This document shows positions 18,343 through 27,144 of a stretch of 62,497 nt of DNA, piece after piece. The stretch spans positions 1 through 62,497 of the forward strand of contig NZ_VIAQ01000013.1 in the NCBI RefSeq assembly GCF_006546655.1, given 5' to 3'. The number at the start of each line of letters is the position of its first letter. Position 1 is the first letter of the stretch. Origin of the DNA: Methanolobus vulcani. GTDB taxonomy: Archaea > Halobacteriota > Methanosarcinia > Methanosarcinales > Methanosarcinaceae. The notes under the pieces are model-generated. The model saw only the letters and a list, made by a program, of their open reading frames with translations, did not search any database and was not told the origin of the DNA. The position numbers were made by a program, and so were the translations under genes.

Positions 18343-18654
18343 ATCTACTTCCTTTTAATTTTTAAATAAGCATTATTTATAAATATTGAAGTTAATAAAC
18401 TCTTTTAAATTAATATTTTGAATAAATACTTGGTAAATCGTGCTTATTATCATTTTAAGTATTTAAAACTGATTCTCCACTAATTCTAATAAAAAAAATA
18501 CTTAAGAAATAGAAATATAGCATGTTAGCTACATATTTAATAAAATCAACAGTTAATACCTTTAAGATATAACTATAATATCGTTAATTACAATGAAAAT
18601 GAGATTCATACCCTATTAAGGGGTATGATAAAAAAACAAATCAACAAAATCCTA

Positions 18655-19395
18655 TTAATCATCAATAATCTCTTTACTGTATGGAAATGAAGCCAATTCT
18701 AATGTCGTATTTACCAGAATCTGCTGGCTTAATGGCATTGTAAGTAAAACGCCTATTATATAGATGAGTAAATTGAAAGCAACAGGCCATCCCAAAAATA
18801 AACCTGCATAATATGGAAGCACGCCCACAAGAGCCACAAGACCTACTATCAGACTGATTATTACACTTGCTGTGATGTTTGACTTCACAATTGCAGCGCT
18901 TTCAGACAAAGCATCTGTCACATCATATCCTTTGGTAACATAAAGAGGAAGCATGTAGAGCATGAAAAATACAGGAATCAGAATTATACAGATAACTGCA
19001 AGATAGAGTATGCCTGCTATTGCCAGAGTTACTGATTCAGGTATAGAGGAACTGGAGGAACCTAGAGTAAATATAATGCCAAATGAAAGTATTCCGACAA
19101 AAAATAACAATATCATTGCCACAATTGAGAGCAAAACGGCGATTATCATCACAAAAAGCATGTATTTCCAGCTACGAACAAAATTGCCGTCTCTAAATCC
19201 ATCCAGAATATCCATTCCGTTAACCACTTCATTTTTTGCACCTTTTGCAATCATCATAACAAACCCATAATGCAGTGGGGGAGCAGTGACAAAAAATATA
19301 GATCCAACACACATAATTATTGTTGCGATTACATAGGCGACAAAATTGTTCAAAACTGCTTTAAATGAATTACCTAAAAGATTACCATACTCCAT
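18655..19395 (-). CDS. DUF4013 membrane protein
   Basis: The 246-residue protein has the DUF4013 arrangement: N-terminal YGNLLGNSFKAVLNNF, a membrane segment, the motif PPLHYGFVMMIAKGAK with LDGFRDGNFVRSWKY, and four or five further membrane helices. The family is common in archaea and its function is unknown. No operon partner. Confidence 0.8.
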   Translation of the reverse strand: MEYGNLLGNSFKAVLNNFVAYVIATIIMCVGSIFFVTAPPLHYGFVMMIAKGAKNEVVNGMDILDGFRDGNFVRSWKYMLFVMIIAVLLSIVAMILLFFVGILSFGIIFTLGSSSSSIPESVTLAIAGILYLAVICIILIPVFFMLYMLPLYVTKGYDVTDALSESAAIVKSNITASVIISLIVGLVALVGVLPYYAGLFLGWPVAFNLLIYIIGVLLTMPLSQQILVNTTLELASFPYSKEIIDD

Positions 19396-19555
19396 TTGAT
19401 CACTTTTATTTTAGTTTATTTTCTAAAAAACAAGAATAATTAGTGGATGTATCCTATTCTATTAAAAACTATGTCAATAATTTGACATTAGATCTAAAAT
19501 AAAATGCAAAAACATTTGAAGTATAAGTTTCCTGAGTTAATGGGAGATTACTGTT

Positions 19556-19924
19556 TTGAATCTATTAATTGCAGCATCCGGTTTCCTTTTGATTGCATTG
19601 TGTATTCTTCACATTGTGTATGGAGAAAAGAAATATTTCAACACTAAAGAAAAAAGAAGTATTGCCGGTTATGTTCCCTATCATCAGATTTCAGTTTTAA
19701 TGTTTCTTGAAGGTACAGGAATGATCTATTCCGGATTCAATTTCAATTTGCAACTCTCAGTTTTCATCTTACTTTTAATTCTTACAAGCCTGTCAACTTT
19801 TGTGGTAATATGCATTAAAGAAAATGAGGCGGAAGTGATTAAAGCATCAATGCCCCAATTCATTCTATTTGGAATTGTTATACTGCTTATTTTTCTTGGG
19901 ATTTCCCGGGAAATGACAGTCTGA
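19556..19924 (+). CDS. Small membrane protein, unknown
   Basis: The 122-residue protein has four hydrophobic segments (about 3-22, 45-62, 66-88 and 98-118). TTG start at 19556, supported by GGGAG nine bases upstream. No family recognised. It lies 50 bases before RuBisCO on the same strand, so co-transcription is possible, although nothing else ties it to carbon metabolism. Confidence 0.55.
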   Translation: MNLLIAASGFLLIALCILHIVYGEKKYFNTKEKRSIAGYVPYHQISVLMFLEGTGMIYSGFNFNLQLSVFILLLILTSLSTFVVICIKENEAEVIKASMPQFILFGIVILLIFLGISREMTV

Positions 19925-19973
19925 CTCTTTTTCTGCCAAAAGCTAAAATACATTGCATGCTCTTTTTTATTTT

Positions 19974-21413
19974 ATGAGTTCAATTCACGAAGATCTGGTC
20001 AAATCGCTCAACTCCAAACAGAAAGCATATGTAAATCTGGAACTGCCTGATCCGACAAACGGTGAATATCTTCTCGGTGTTTTTCATCTAACACCCGGTG
20101 GAAAATTCAATATTCTGCAGGCAGCTGCTGAAGTTGCAGCCGAATCATCAACTGGCACTAACTTTAAGGTGAAGACAGAGACTCCTTTTTCCAGGGTAAT
20201 GAATGCCCTTGTATACCAGCTTGACCTGGAACGTGAACTCGTATGGATTGCATATCCATGGAGACTTTTTGACAGGGGAGGAAATGTACAGAACATTCTC
20301 ACCTATATCGTGGGTAATATTCTTGGTATGAAGGAAGTATCAGCTCTGAAACTTCTGGATGTATGGTTTCCTCCATCAATGCTTGAACAATATGATGGTC
20401 CAAGCTATACAGTAGATGACATGAGGAAGTATCTTGATGTCTATGATAGGCCAATCCTCGGAACTATTGTCAAACCAAAAATGGGACTCACATCTGCCGA
20501 ATATGCGGAAGTCTGCTATGATTTCTGGGTTGGCGGCGGTGATTTTGTTAAGAATGATGAGCCGCAGGCCAATCAGGATTTCTGTCCATACGACAAGATG
20601 GTCAAACATGTGAAGGAAGCAATGGACAAGGCTGTTCTTGAAACCGGACACAAGAAGGTTCATTCATTCAACGTATCCTCAGCTGATTTTGACACCATGA
20701 TAGAAAGATGCGAAATGATAGTCAATGCAGGTTTTGAGCCTGGAAGTTATGCATTCCTCATCGATGGAATTACAGCAGGCTGGATGGCTGTACAGACACT
20801 AAGAAGAAGATATCCCGGTGTTTTTATTCACTTCCACAGGGCAGCTCATGGAGCATTTACAAGGCCTGAAAACCCTCTCGGATTCTCTGTACTTGTTCTC
20901 TCTAAGTTTGCAAGACTTGCCGGTGCTTCGGGAATCCACACCGGTACGGCAGGTGTTGGTAAAATGAAAGGCACACCTGAAGAAGATGTAGTTGCAGCAC
21001 ATGAGATTCAATACATGAATGCAGAAGGACACTTCTTCAAACAGAGCTGGTCCAAGATACCTGATTCTGATAAGGATGCAATCAATATCGTAAATATAGA
21101 TATGGCACACCATGTTGTGCTTGAGGATGATAGCTGGAGAGGTATGAAGAAATGCTGTCCAATCGTCTCTGGTGGACTTAATCCTGTAAGACTAAAGCCA
21201 TTTATTGACGTCATGGGAAACGTTGATTTCATAACCACAATGGGGTCCGGGGTACATGCCCATCCGGGAAGTACACAGGACGGAGCTAAAGCCCTTGTAC
21301 AGGCATGTGATGCATATCTTCAGAAAATAGATATTGAAGAATACGCTAAAACTCACAAGGAACTGGCACAGGCAATTGAATTCTTCACAAAAGCGTCAAA
21401 GGACGCTATGTGA
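19974..21413 (+). CDS. rbcL: Archaeal RuBisCO large subunit, II/III type with assembly insertion
   Basis: Catalyses carboxylation of ribulose bisphosphate, in methanogens as part of nucleoside/AMP turnover rather than a Calvin cycle. The carbamylated lysine lies in GGGDFVKNDEP (Lys193 from this start), loop 6 is HTGTAGVGKMKG with Lys330, and TIVKPKMGL and the phosphate site SGGLNPVRL are intact. About 29 residues (roughly 360-389) are inserted between QSW and the MKKCCP strand compared with bacterial form II; this matches the assembly domain of the Methanococcoides burtonii enzyme, which builds decamers of dimers. Start chosen by homology (MSSIHEDLVKSL); the upstream ATG at 19953 would add seven residues. 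There is no Shine-Dalgarno site. Confidence 0.97.
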   Translation: MSSIHEDLVKSLNSKQKAYVNLELPDPTNGEYLLGVFHLTPGGKFNILQAAAEVAAESSTGTNFKVKTETPFSRVMNALVYQLDLERELVWIAYPWRLFDRGGNVQNILTYIVGNILGMKEVSALKLLDVWFPPSMLEQYDGPSYTVDDMRKYLDVYDRPILGTIVKPKMGLTSAEYAEVCYDFWVGGGDFVKNDEPQANQDFCPYDKMVKHVKEAMDKAVLETGHKKVHSFNVSSADFDTMIERCEMIVNAGFEPGSYAFLIDGITAGWMAVQTLRRRYPGVFIHFHRAAHGAFTRPENPLGFSVLVLSKFARLAGASGIHTGTAGVGKMKGTPEEDVVAAHEIQYMNAEGHFFKQSWSKIPDSDKDAINIVNIDMAHHVVLEDDSWRGMKKCCPIVSGGLNPVRLKPFIDVMGNVDFITTMGSGVHAHPGSTQDGAKALVQACDAYLQKIDIEEYAKTHKELAQAIEFFTKASKDAM

Positions 21414-21725
21414 TTTTTTTCATGAATATTGGCTTTATGGTTGATATTGTAAAAAAACTACTTTCAATTTTTTCTGCATTTCGCAGCCCTCATTAAATTA
21501 CCCATAATAACTTACAATTTTTTATGGATTTTAAACAAACTACTAGATTTGATTTTTTAGACTATTATCAAAAATGAAGCTTTATAGTGCATTTAATCGA
21601 CTAAATATAAAGTATTATAGCTTTATATATATTTCAAACCTTTATTCTCATTTAATCTGGAATTAAAGCTTTATTTTACCTTTTTTATTGTAAGTATCTT
21701 TATATTTGCATTTGACAATCCTCGA
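21414..21725. other. AT-rich spacer with AGCTTTAT repeats
   Basis: No gene. The octamer AGCTTTAT occurs three times (near 21578, 21609 and 21665), and TTTATATA-like TATA elements lie near 21620 and 21708, so this is probably the promoter region of the polyphosphate operon or of the RNA candidate that follows. Confidence 0.35.
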
Positions 21726-21833
21726 ATTGTAAGATCGCATGTTAGCGTAACACCAACCACCAACATCACCAACCACAAACAATGTACCACCATATATATT
21801 GTACACCAAACAACATGCGATCTTTCTGACAAT
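21726..21833. ncRNA. Candidate structured RNA or long leader hairpin
   Basis: AAGATCGCATGTT (21731-21743) pairs perfectly with AACATGCGATCTT (21812-21824), 13 bp; ATTGT/ACAAT outside adds five pairs past a four-base bulge. The 68-base loop is almost free of G on the plus strand and contains three ACCAAC units; on the minus strand it is GGTTGGTG-rich. A small inner stem TGTAC/GTACA (21783-21805) is possible. It sits about 100 bases upstream of the VTC gene, so it may be a 5' leader of that operon or a separate minus-strand RNA. Confidence 0.5.
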
Positions 21834-21930
21834 CACAAATTCATATCGTCTACCGGCAAAAAATCACCTGGAAAAAACAACATCAAGAGATACTTGAAGA
21901 CGATCAGAATTACAAGGAGGAAGGAAAGGA

Positions 21931-22677
21931 ATGGAACCTATTCGAAAGTTCAATCGGTTTGAATTAAAGTATCTGCTCTCAATGGAGCAGACACGCGAAT
22001 TTAAACAGCAGATAGAGGCTTACATGCTTCCTGATCAATATGCATGGGATTCCGGGGTCTATGTAATATCAAGTCTGTACTATGACAGTCCGGATCTTCA
22101 ATGTTATTGGGAAAAGATTGATGGACTGAAATTCCGGAAAAAGCTTAGAGTTCGCATATATGAAACCGAAGAGAACCTAACAGAAGATTCCATGGTTTTC
22201 GTCGAGGTAAAACAACGTTACGACAAAACAATACAGAAACGCAGGATCGCAATACCTTACAGGGATGCTGTGACACTCTGCGACGAGCATCATCTTCCCG
22301 ATGAGTATGATGAAAGAGACAGACCCGTCATGGAAGAGGTACTCGGAATGATTGAGGAAAGAAAACTCCAGCCAACACTCATCACAAGTTATTTCAGACA
22401 CGCGTATACTGGCACGGATTTTGACAATGGACTAAGAGTAACCTTTGACTCAAACATAAAGTACAGGGTTAATGACCTGGACCTGGCCTCCAAGAATCCT
22501 GGAAGATATATAGTATCGCCTGACCGGGTGATCCTGGAGATAAAAGTCAATGAGAGAGTACCTTACTGGCTTACAGAACTCATTGCTCAGAACAACTACA
22601 GACTCATTAGAATTAGTAAATACTGTACAGGGATAGATGTTGCGAACGAGTTCCCCCAAAAAATTGAGGTTTACTAA
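21931..22677 (+). CDS. VTC-domain polyphosphate polymerase
   Basis: The 248-residue protein is a VTC domain (tunnel-fold, as in yeast Vtc4), which makes polyphosphate from ATP. The basic tunnel residues are visible: FNRFELKYLL at the N-terminus, SLYYDSPDLQCYWEK, RKKLRVRIYE, FVEVKQRY, and the C-terminal ILEIKVNERVPYW with ISKYCTGID. AGGAGG lies before the ATG. The stop overlaps the next start (TAATG). Bacterial homologues occur with the same two downstream partners, which supports transfer of the operon as a unit. Confidence 0.9.
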   Translation: MEPIRKFNRFELKYLLSMEQTREFKQQIEAYMLPDQYAWDSGVYVISSLYYDSPDLQCYWEKIDGLKFRKKLRVRIYETEENLTEDSMVFVEVKQRYDKTIQKRRIAIPYRDAVTLCDEHHLPDEYDERDRPVMEEVLGMIEERKLQPTLITSYFRHAYTGTDFDNGLRVTFDSNIKYRVNDLDLASKNPGRYIVSPDRVILEIKVNERVPYWLTELIAQNNYRLIRISKYCTGIDVANEFPQKIEVY

Positions 22678-23372
22678 TGACAGTAGATATTGAAAGTCTG
22701 TTCGATTTTGAAGACTTAAGCGGTACCTTCACAGCCACTGACGTTGTTGTGGGCCTTGTTTTAGGTTTCATATTATTAGCAGGCATCGGATGGCTATACA
22801 AACGCACGCACAAAGGGACATCTTACACTCAGAGTTACGTTCATACTCTCATTATGATGGGACTGATCGTAGATGTCATCATGCTCATTGTAGGTTCGAA
22901 CATTGCACGTGCATTCTCACTTGTCGGTGCGTTGTCCATCATACGTTTCAGGAACGCAGTGAAAGAAATCCGTGATATTGGTTTCATATTCTTCGCTATG
23001 GCAATCGGTATGGCAACGGGTACAAAATTCTACATGCTGGCAATCATCGCAACCTGTGTGATAGGCGCCCTTATATTCATAATGTTTGAATTTGACTGGT
23101 TTGCAAGACCTGCCATGAGCCAGGTACTGAAAATACAGATCGATAAGGATGTTGATTTTGAAAAACTATTTGACAGGACATTCGTCAAATACACACAATC
23201 AGCAGAACTCATAGGAATAGATTCAGTCCGCTCCGGAACAGTGACAGAACTCGTATACAGCATAATACTCAAGAAAAATGCCAGCAAGCATGAGTTCATC
23301 CAATCCATCAAAAGTCAGAATGGAAATCAGAAAGTGTTCCTGATAACCGGTTACAACACTACAGACCTCTGA
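22677..23372 (+). CDS. DUF4956 membrane protein, partner of VTC
   Basis: The 231-residue protein has four membrane helices in the first 140 residues, the DUF4956 signature VGALSIIRFRNAVKE followed by DIGFIFFAMAIGMATG, and a cytosolic C-terminal domain of about 90 residues. The family is regularly found beside VTC polyphosphate polymerases and may form the membrane channel or anchor. Its start codon overlaps the VTC stop. Confidence 0.9.
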   Translation: MTVDIESLFDFEDLSGTFTATDVVVGLVLGFILLAGIGWLYKRTHKGTSYTQSYVHTLIMMGLIVDVIMLIVGSNIARAFSLVGALSIIRFRNAVKEIRDIGFIFFAMAIGMATGTKFYMLAIIATCVIGALIFIMFEFDWFARPAMSQVLKIQIDKDVDFEKLFDRTFVKYTQSAELIGIDSVRSGTVTELVYSIILKKNASKHEFIQSIKSQNGNQKVFLITGYNTTDL

Positions 23373-23417
23373 AGCTGATACAGAGGTGAGGAAGATGAAC
23401 ATAAAAGGAGGAAGAAA

Positions 23418-24659
23418 ATGAAAAAGTATATTTTGATCGGGGGAACTTTACTGGCCCTCTTACTTATTTTTTTAAGTGTAGGAGGAAGTATCGTCCCCAC
23501 AACTACAGAAGAAAGCAATGATGATCTAAGTGGTGAAGGAAGTATTGTCTCTACAACCACAGAAGAAAGTAATGATGATAGTTCCATATATGCAGCAAGC
23601 TCAGAATTTACTGACAGGGACCTGGAACAAGAAGCTAATCTGGAAGATGCAACATATGTAGAAGTGGAGTCAGACACTGATATTACAATCTCAGAAGAAG
23701 GAGTTTATGTAATAAGTGGAGAGGCTACTGACGTTACTATTTATGTAGATGTAGAAGATGAAAGCAAAGTCCAGATTGTCCTGGATGGTGTGAACATCGT
23801 TAATGATGATATGCCAGTTATCTATGTCAAGTCAGCAGACAAAGTTTTCATCACTATTACCGATAGTGAAAACTATATGGAAACAGCAGGGGCTTTTGTT
23901 AGCGATGGAGATACAAATCTCGATGCAGTCATATTTTCAAAAGATGACCTGGTTTTCAATGGTGTCGGATCTTTAGAAATTGTTTCGTCAGAAAACGGAA
24001 TTAGTAGTAAAGACGATTTGAAAATAACCGGAGGAACATATTATGTTACTTCAGAACTGGATTCTTTTGAAGCTAATGATAGAATCCTCATATACGATGG
24101 AACATTTGATGTTGAATCTTCAAAAGATGCCTTCCATTGTGAAAATGATGAGGATGATAGTTTAGGAAACATCTACATTTACGATGGAACGTTTGAAATC
24201 AATGCAGCTGATGATGGAATAACTGCTGCCGGATTTATACAGATCGATGGCGGAAATATTACAATTACAAAAGCCTCTGAAGGAATTGAAGCAACTTATG
24301 TCGTAATCAATGATGGTAATATTGATATTTACGCAACCGACGATGGAATCAATGCTGCCAGGAAAAGCACTAGCTATGATGTTGAAATCATCATAAATGG
24401 CGGAACCATAAATATAGAGATGGCAAGCGGAGATACTGATGGAATAGATGCAAACGGCTCGGTAACTATCAATGATGGTTATATAACGATCTCATGTAAT
24501 TCCGGAATTGATGTAGATGAAGAGTCTTACATAAATGGAGGAACTGTGATCGTAAATGGCGAGCAAATATATGAGATACAAGCAGAAATGATGGGCGGCG
24601 GTGGAATGCATGGAGGGCCAGGTGGGGGAAATATGCCGCCTGGAGGAATGCAAAGATAA
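23418..24659 (+). CDS. Secreted Cthe_2159-type beta-helix protein
   Basis: Signal peptide or anchor at residues 1-24, an Asp/Thr/Glu-rich linker holding an 18-residue duplication, then a right-handed parallel beta helix of the Cthe_2159 family (acidic-polysaccharide-binding), recognised by repeated turns such as SSKDDLKITGGTYYVTS, ANDRILIYDGTFDVESSKDA, and IQIDGGNITITKASEGIEA. The end is a Gly/Met-rich tail (MMGGGGMHGGPGGGNMPPGG) usual in the family. AGGAGG precedes the ATG. Together with VTC and DUF4956 it completes a three-gene operon known from Firmicutes, there often with CotH. Confidence 0.85.
   Translation: MKKYILIGGTLLALLLIFLSVGGSIVPTTTEESNDDLSGEGSIVSTTTEESNDDSSIYAASSEFTDRDLEQEANLEDATYVEVESDTDITISEEGVYVISGEATDVTIYVDVEDESKVQIVLDGVNIVNDDMPVIYVKSADKVFITITDSENYMETAGAFVSDGDTNLDAVIFSKDDLVFNGVGSLEIVSSENGISSKDDLKITGGTYYVTSELDSFEANDRILIYDGTFDVESSKDAFHCENDEDDSLGNIYIYDGTFEINAADDGITAAGFIQIDGGNITITKASEGIEATYVVINDGNIDIYATDDGINAARKSTSYDVEIIINGGTINIEMASGDTDGIDANGSVTINDGYITISCNSGIDVDEESYINGGTVIVNGEQIYEIQAEMMGGGGMHGGPGGGNMPPGGMQR
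23484..23580 (+). repeat. 54-base tandem duplication inside a CDS
   Basis: Two copies, beginning at 23484 and 23538, encode GSIVPTTTEESNDD and GSIVSTTTEESNDD in the linker of the beta-helix protein. Differences are mostly at silent positions, so the duplication is not brand new. Confidence 0.7.
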
Positions 24660-24669
24660 TGATTTAATT

Positions 24670-24702
24670 ACAGTATAAAGTGTGACTTTATACTGTTTTT
24701 TT
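24670..24702 (+). terminator. Intrinsic-type terminator of the polyphosphate operon
   Basis: ACAGTATAAAG, loop TGTGA, CTTTATACTGT: 11 perfect base pairs ten bases after the stop codon, followed by a run of six to seven T. Confidence 0.75.
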
Positions 24703-24818
24703 AAAATAAATAGAGAAAAAGAAAAGCTAGTGGGAATTCTTAATGACAATAACCCCGGTCATAAAGACCTGAATCCCCTTTGCTCATACTCCATTATGAA
24801 TGTGAATAACGAAAGGTT

Positions 24819-24968
24819 CTAAAGCCCGAACGTAACAAACCTAGTGTGTGGTTGTGGGAGTAATGTGGCAGGTTTGTTATCGTTCATGTGCTTTGTACGT
24901 TTCGCTTTAGTTTCTTTCAATCAAGGCCATATCGTACCACCGCATATGGTCATGCAATCTTCTGCATG
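24819..24968 (+). ncRNA. Candidate structured RNA with three hairpins
   Basis: GAACGTAACAAACCT (24828-24842) pairs with AGGTTTGTTA-T-CGTTC (24870-24885), 15 bp with one bulged U, around a G/U-rich 27-base loop. CTAAAGC (24819-24825) can close it by pairing with GCTTTAG (24904-24910). A second hairpin, GGCCATAT/ATATGGTC (24925-24951), and a third, CATGCA/TGCATG (24951-24968), follow; these two share base 24951 and cannot both be complete. The loop contains GTGGGAGTAATGTGGCAGG, close to GTGGGAGCAAAGCATGGAAGG in the RNA candidate at 15328. It lies between the polyphosphate operon and the convergent FKBP gene. Confidence 0.55.
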
Positions 24969-25067
24969 TTTAGCTTGAATGACTGCAATTCATAGTATAT
25001 TTTTCTATTATATAAATATATGTTTACTTTGATATATAATGAGTATCATCATTATCATATTTTCTGT

Positions 25068-25502
25068 TTAGACAGTTTGTACTTCAGCCACTATGATCTT
25101 GAATGTCAGAGCCTTGCCTGCAAGCGGATGGTTAAGATCAAATGTTACTTCATCTTCTGTCAGATCAGCGATTTTTGCAGGGATTGTCTGTCCATGAGGA
25201 GACTGAACCCAGAATGTCTTACCAATTTCCAGTTCCATGTCAGAACTTACAAGGTCCCTTGACACTGTATCCTTTAGTGCTTCATTGTATTCACCATAAG
25301 CGTCTTTAGCTTCGATCCTGAATTCTTTCTCATCTCCGGCTTCAAGGCCTCTCACTGCATCATCAAAGCCCTTTATAACATTGCCTTCACCGACTGTGAA
25401 TTCCAAAGGCTGGCCATGTGTCTCTGAAGCATCAAAAACAGAACCATCATCAAGCAAACCTACATATTCGATCTTTACAGTATCTCCTTCTTTAATTGCC
25501 AT
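25068..25502 (-). CDS. FKBP-type peptidyl-prolyl isomerase, SlyD-like
   Basis: Cytosolic prolyl isomerase and chaperone. The FKBP core is split by the insert-in-flap domain: VKIEYVGLLDDGSVFDAS, EGNVIKGFDDAVRGLEAGDE, the flap insert (about residues 66-118), then DLNHPLAGKALTFKIIV. The 144-residue size fits the short archaeal FKBPs. ATG at 25502 is preferred; the frame also opens at a TTG three codons earlier. No His-rich metal tail as in E. coli SlyD. Confidence 0.92.
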   Translation of the reverse strand: MAIKEGDTVKIEYVGLLDDGSVFDASETHGQPLEFTVGEGNVIKGFDDAVRGLEAGDEKEFRIEAKDAYGEYNEALKDTVSRDLVSSDMELEIGKTFWVQSPHGQTIPAKIADLTEDEVTFDLNHPLAGKALTFKIIVAEVQTV

Positions 25503-25652
25503 GTTTATCAACTCTTGGTTTTAACTTCTGGAGCAACGGAGGGCTTTGACATTACTTAGGTGTTTTGGTAAATTATGAAAATAGATCCAGATGAAATTTG
25601 CAGTAACTGCAATGCTATTTATACAGGAATCATCTAGTCTTCAATAAAACAT

Positions 25653-27119
25653 ATGGAACCAAACATGGCAGTAAAAACCGGCAATTCAGATATATCTAAA
25701 GAAATGGAGTACTATCAGACAGATGAAAAATCCACATCATTTGATAAAGCACAAAAACAAATAGTCCTCCTCATAGCTATACTATCAGGTTTTATTACGC
25801 CTTTTGACGGTTCTGCGGTTAATATCGCTTTACCTACCATGGGTGCAGAATTCCATATGGATGCGATCTCACTTTCATGGGTCGCTACCGCCTATCTTCT
25901 TTCTTCAGCGGTGTTCCTTGTTCCATTTGGAAAACTTGCCGATATATATGGGAGAAAAAGGGTTTTTCTTTACGGTATCACAATATTCAGTCTTGCATCC
26001 CTTATAATGACCATTGTACCTACAGAAGGAATGCTCATTGGTGTCCGTGTTATACAGGGTTTAGGAAGTGCCATGATATTCGGAACAGGAGTTGCCATAG
26101 TTACTTCGGTATTTCCTCCAGGTGAGAGAGGGACAGCTCTTGGTATCTATATCACAGCAGTTTATGTTGGTCTTTCTGTAGGCCCGTTCCTTGGTGGAAT
26201 AATGACTCAGCATCTGGGATGGAGAAGCATTTTCCTTGTCAATGTACCAATAGGAGCAATAGCAATATTCCTTATACTCTGGAAACTCAAAGGCGAATGG
26301 GCTGAATGTCGTGGAGAAAAATTTGATCTTAAAGGGTCTGTAATTTATGGTTCTGCCATAGTTATATTGATGTATGGTTTCTCTGTTCTCCCGGAAATAA
26401 AAGGTGCTGCCTTACTGGCTCTTGGGCTTCTCGGTGTTGCTTTCTTCGCTCTTTATGAAATGCGGATTTCCACACCGGTGTTTGATATCAGGCTTCTTAC
26501 AAGAAATCGTGTTTTTGCACTTTCTAACATGTCCGCACTTATCAATTACAGTGCAACCTATGCAGTGGCATTTCTTTTGAGCCTTGACCTGCAGTACACT
26601 AAAGGATTCACACCGGGACATGCTGGAATGATACTGATTGCACAACCAGTAATACAGGCAATAATCTCCCCGATAGCCGGAAGACTTTCTGACCGCGTAG
26701 AACCCCGATTGATAGCATCAACCGGAATGGGACTTACTGCAACCGGATTGTTCTTACTAACATTTGTTACCGAAACAACTTCGCTCTGGTACATAATTGC
26801 AACACTCATGTTACTCGGTGTCGGATTTGGCTTCTTCTCTTCCCCAAATACCAATGTCATCATGAGTTCGGTGGATAAAAGGTTCTATGGTGTAGCATCT
26901 GGAATGAACGGAACCATGAGACTGCTTGGGCAGATGCTCTCTATGGGAATAGCAATGATGATATTCTCCGTTGTTATAGGACCTGTGGCAATAACCTCTG
27001 AGTATTATCCTCAGTTTGTTACAAGTATGCACTATGCCTTTACCCTGTTCACCGTATCCTGCATAATAGGAATATTTGCGTCTCTTGCAAGAGGAAATAG
27101 CCATTCGACCAAAAGTTGA
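25653..27119 (+). CDS. MFS multidrug-type exporter, DHA2 family (14 TMS)
   Basis: The 488-residue membrane protein has 14 predicted helices after a polar N-terminus of about 35 residues. Motif C-like and A-like signatures are visible: [16 protein letters not shown] in loop 2-3, the [13 protein letters not shown] opening typical of EmrB/QacA relatives, and [25 protein letters not shown] in helix 5. It should export drugs or other amphipathic compounds by proton antiport. The substrate cannot be predicted. MAVKTGN at residue 5 is another possible start. Confidence 0.9.
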   Translation: MEPNMAVKTGNSDISKEMEYYQTDEKSTSFDKAQKQIVLLIAILSGFITPFDGSAVNIALPTMGAEFHMDAISLSWVATAYLLSSAVFLVPFGKLADIYGRKRVFLYGITIFSLASLIMTIVPTEGMLIGVRVIQGLGSAMIFGTGVAIVTSVFPPGERGTALGIYITAVYVGLSVGPFLGGIMTQHLGWRSIFLVNVPIGAIAIFLILWKLKGEWAECRGEKFDLKGSVIYGSAIVILMYGFSVLPEIKGAALLALGLLGVAFFALYEMRISTPVFDIRLLTRNRVFALSNMSALINYSATYAVAFLLSLDLQYTKGFTPGHAGMILIAQPVIQAIISPIAGRLSDRVEPRLIASTGMGLTATGLFLLTFVTETTSLWYIIATLMLLGVGFGFFSSPNTNVIMSSVDKRFYGVASGMNGTMRLLGQMLSMGIAMMIFSVVIGPVAITSEYYPQFVTSMHYAFTLFTVSCIIGIFASLARGNSHSTKS

Positions 27120-27144
27120 ACTTCAACCAAAAAATCTCAAAAAT

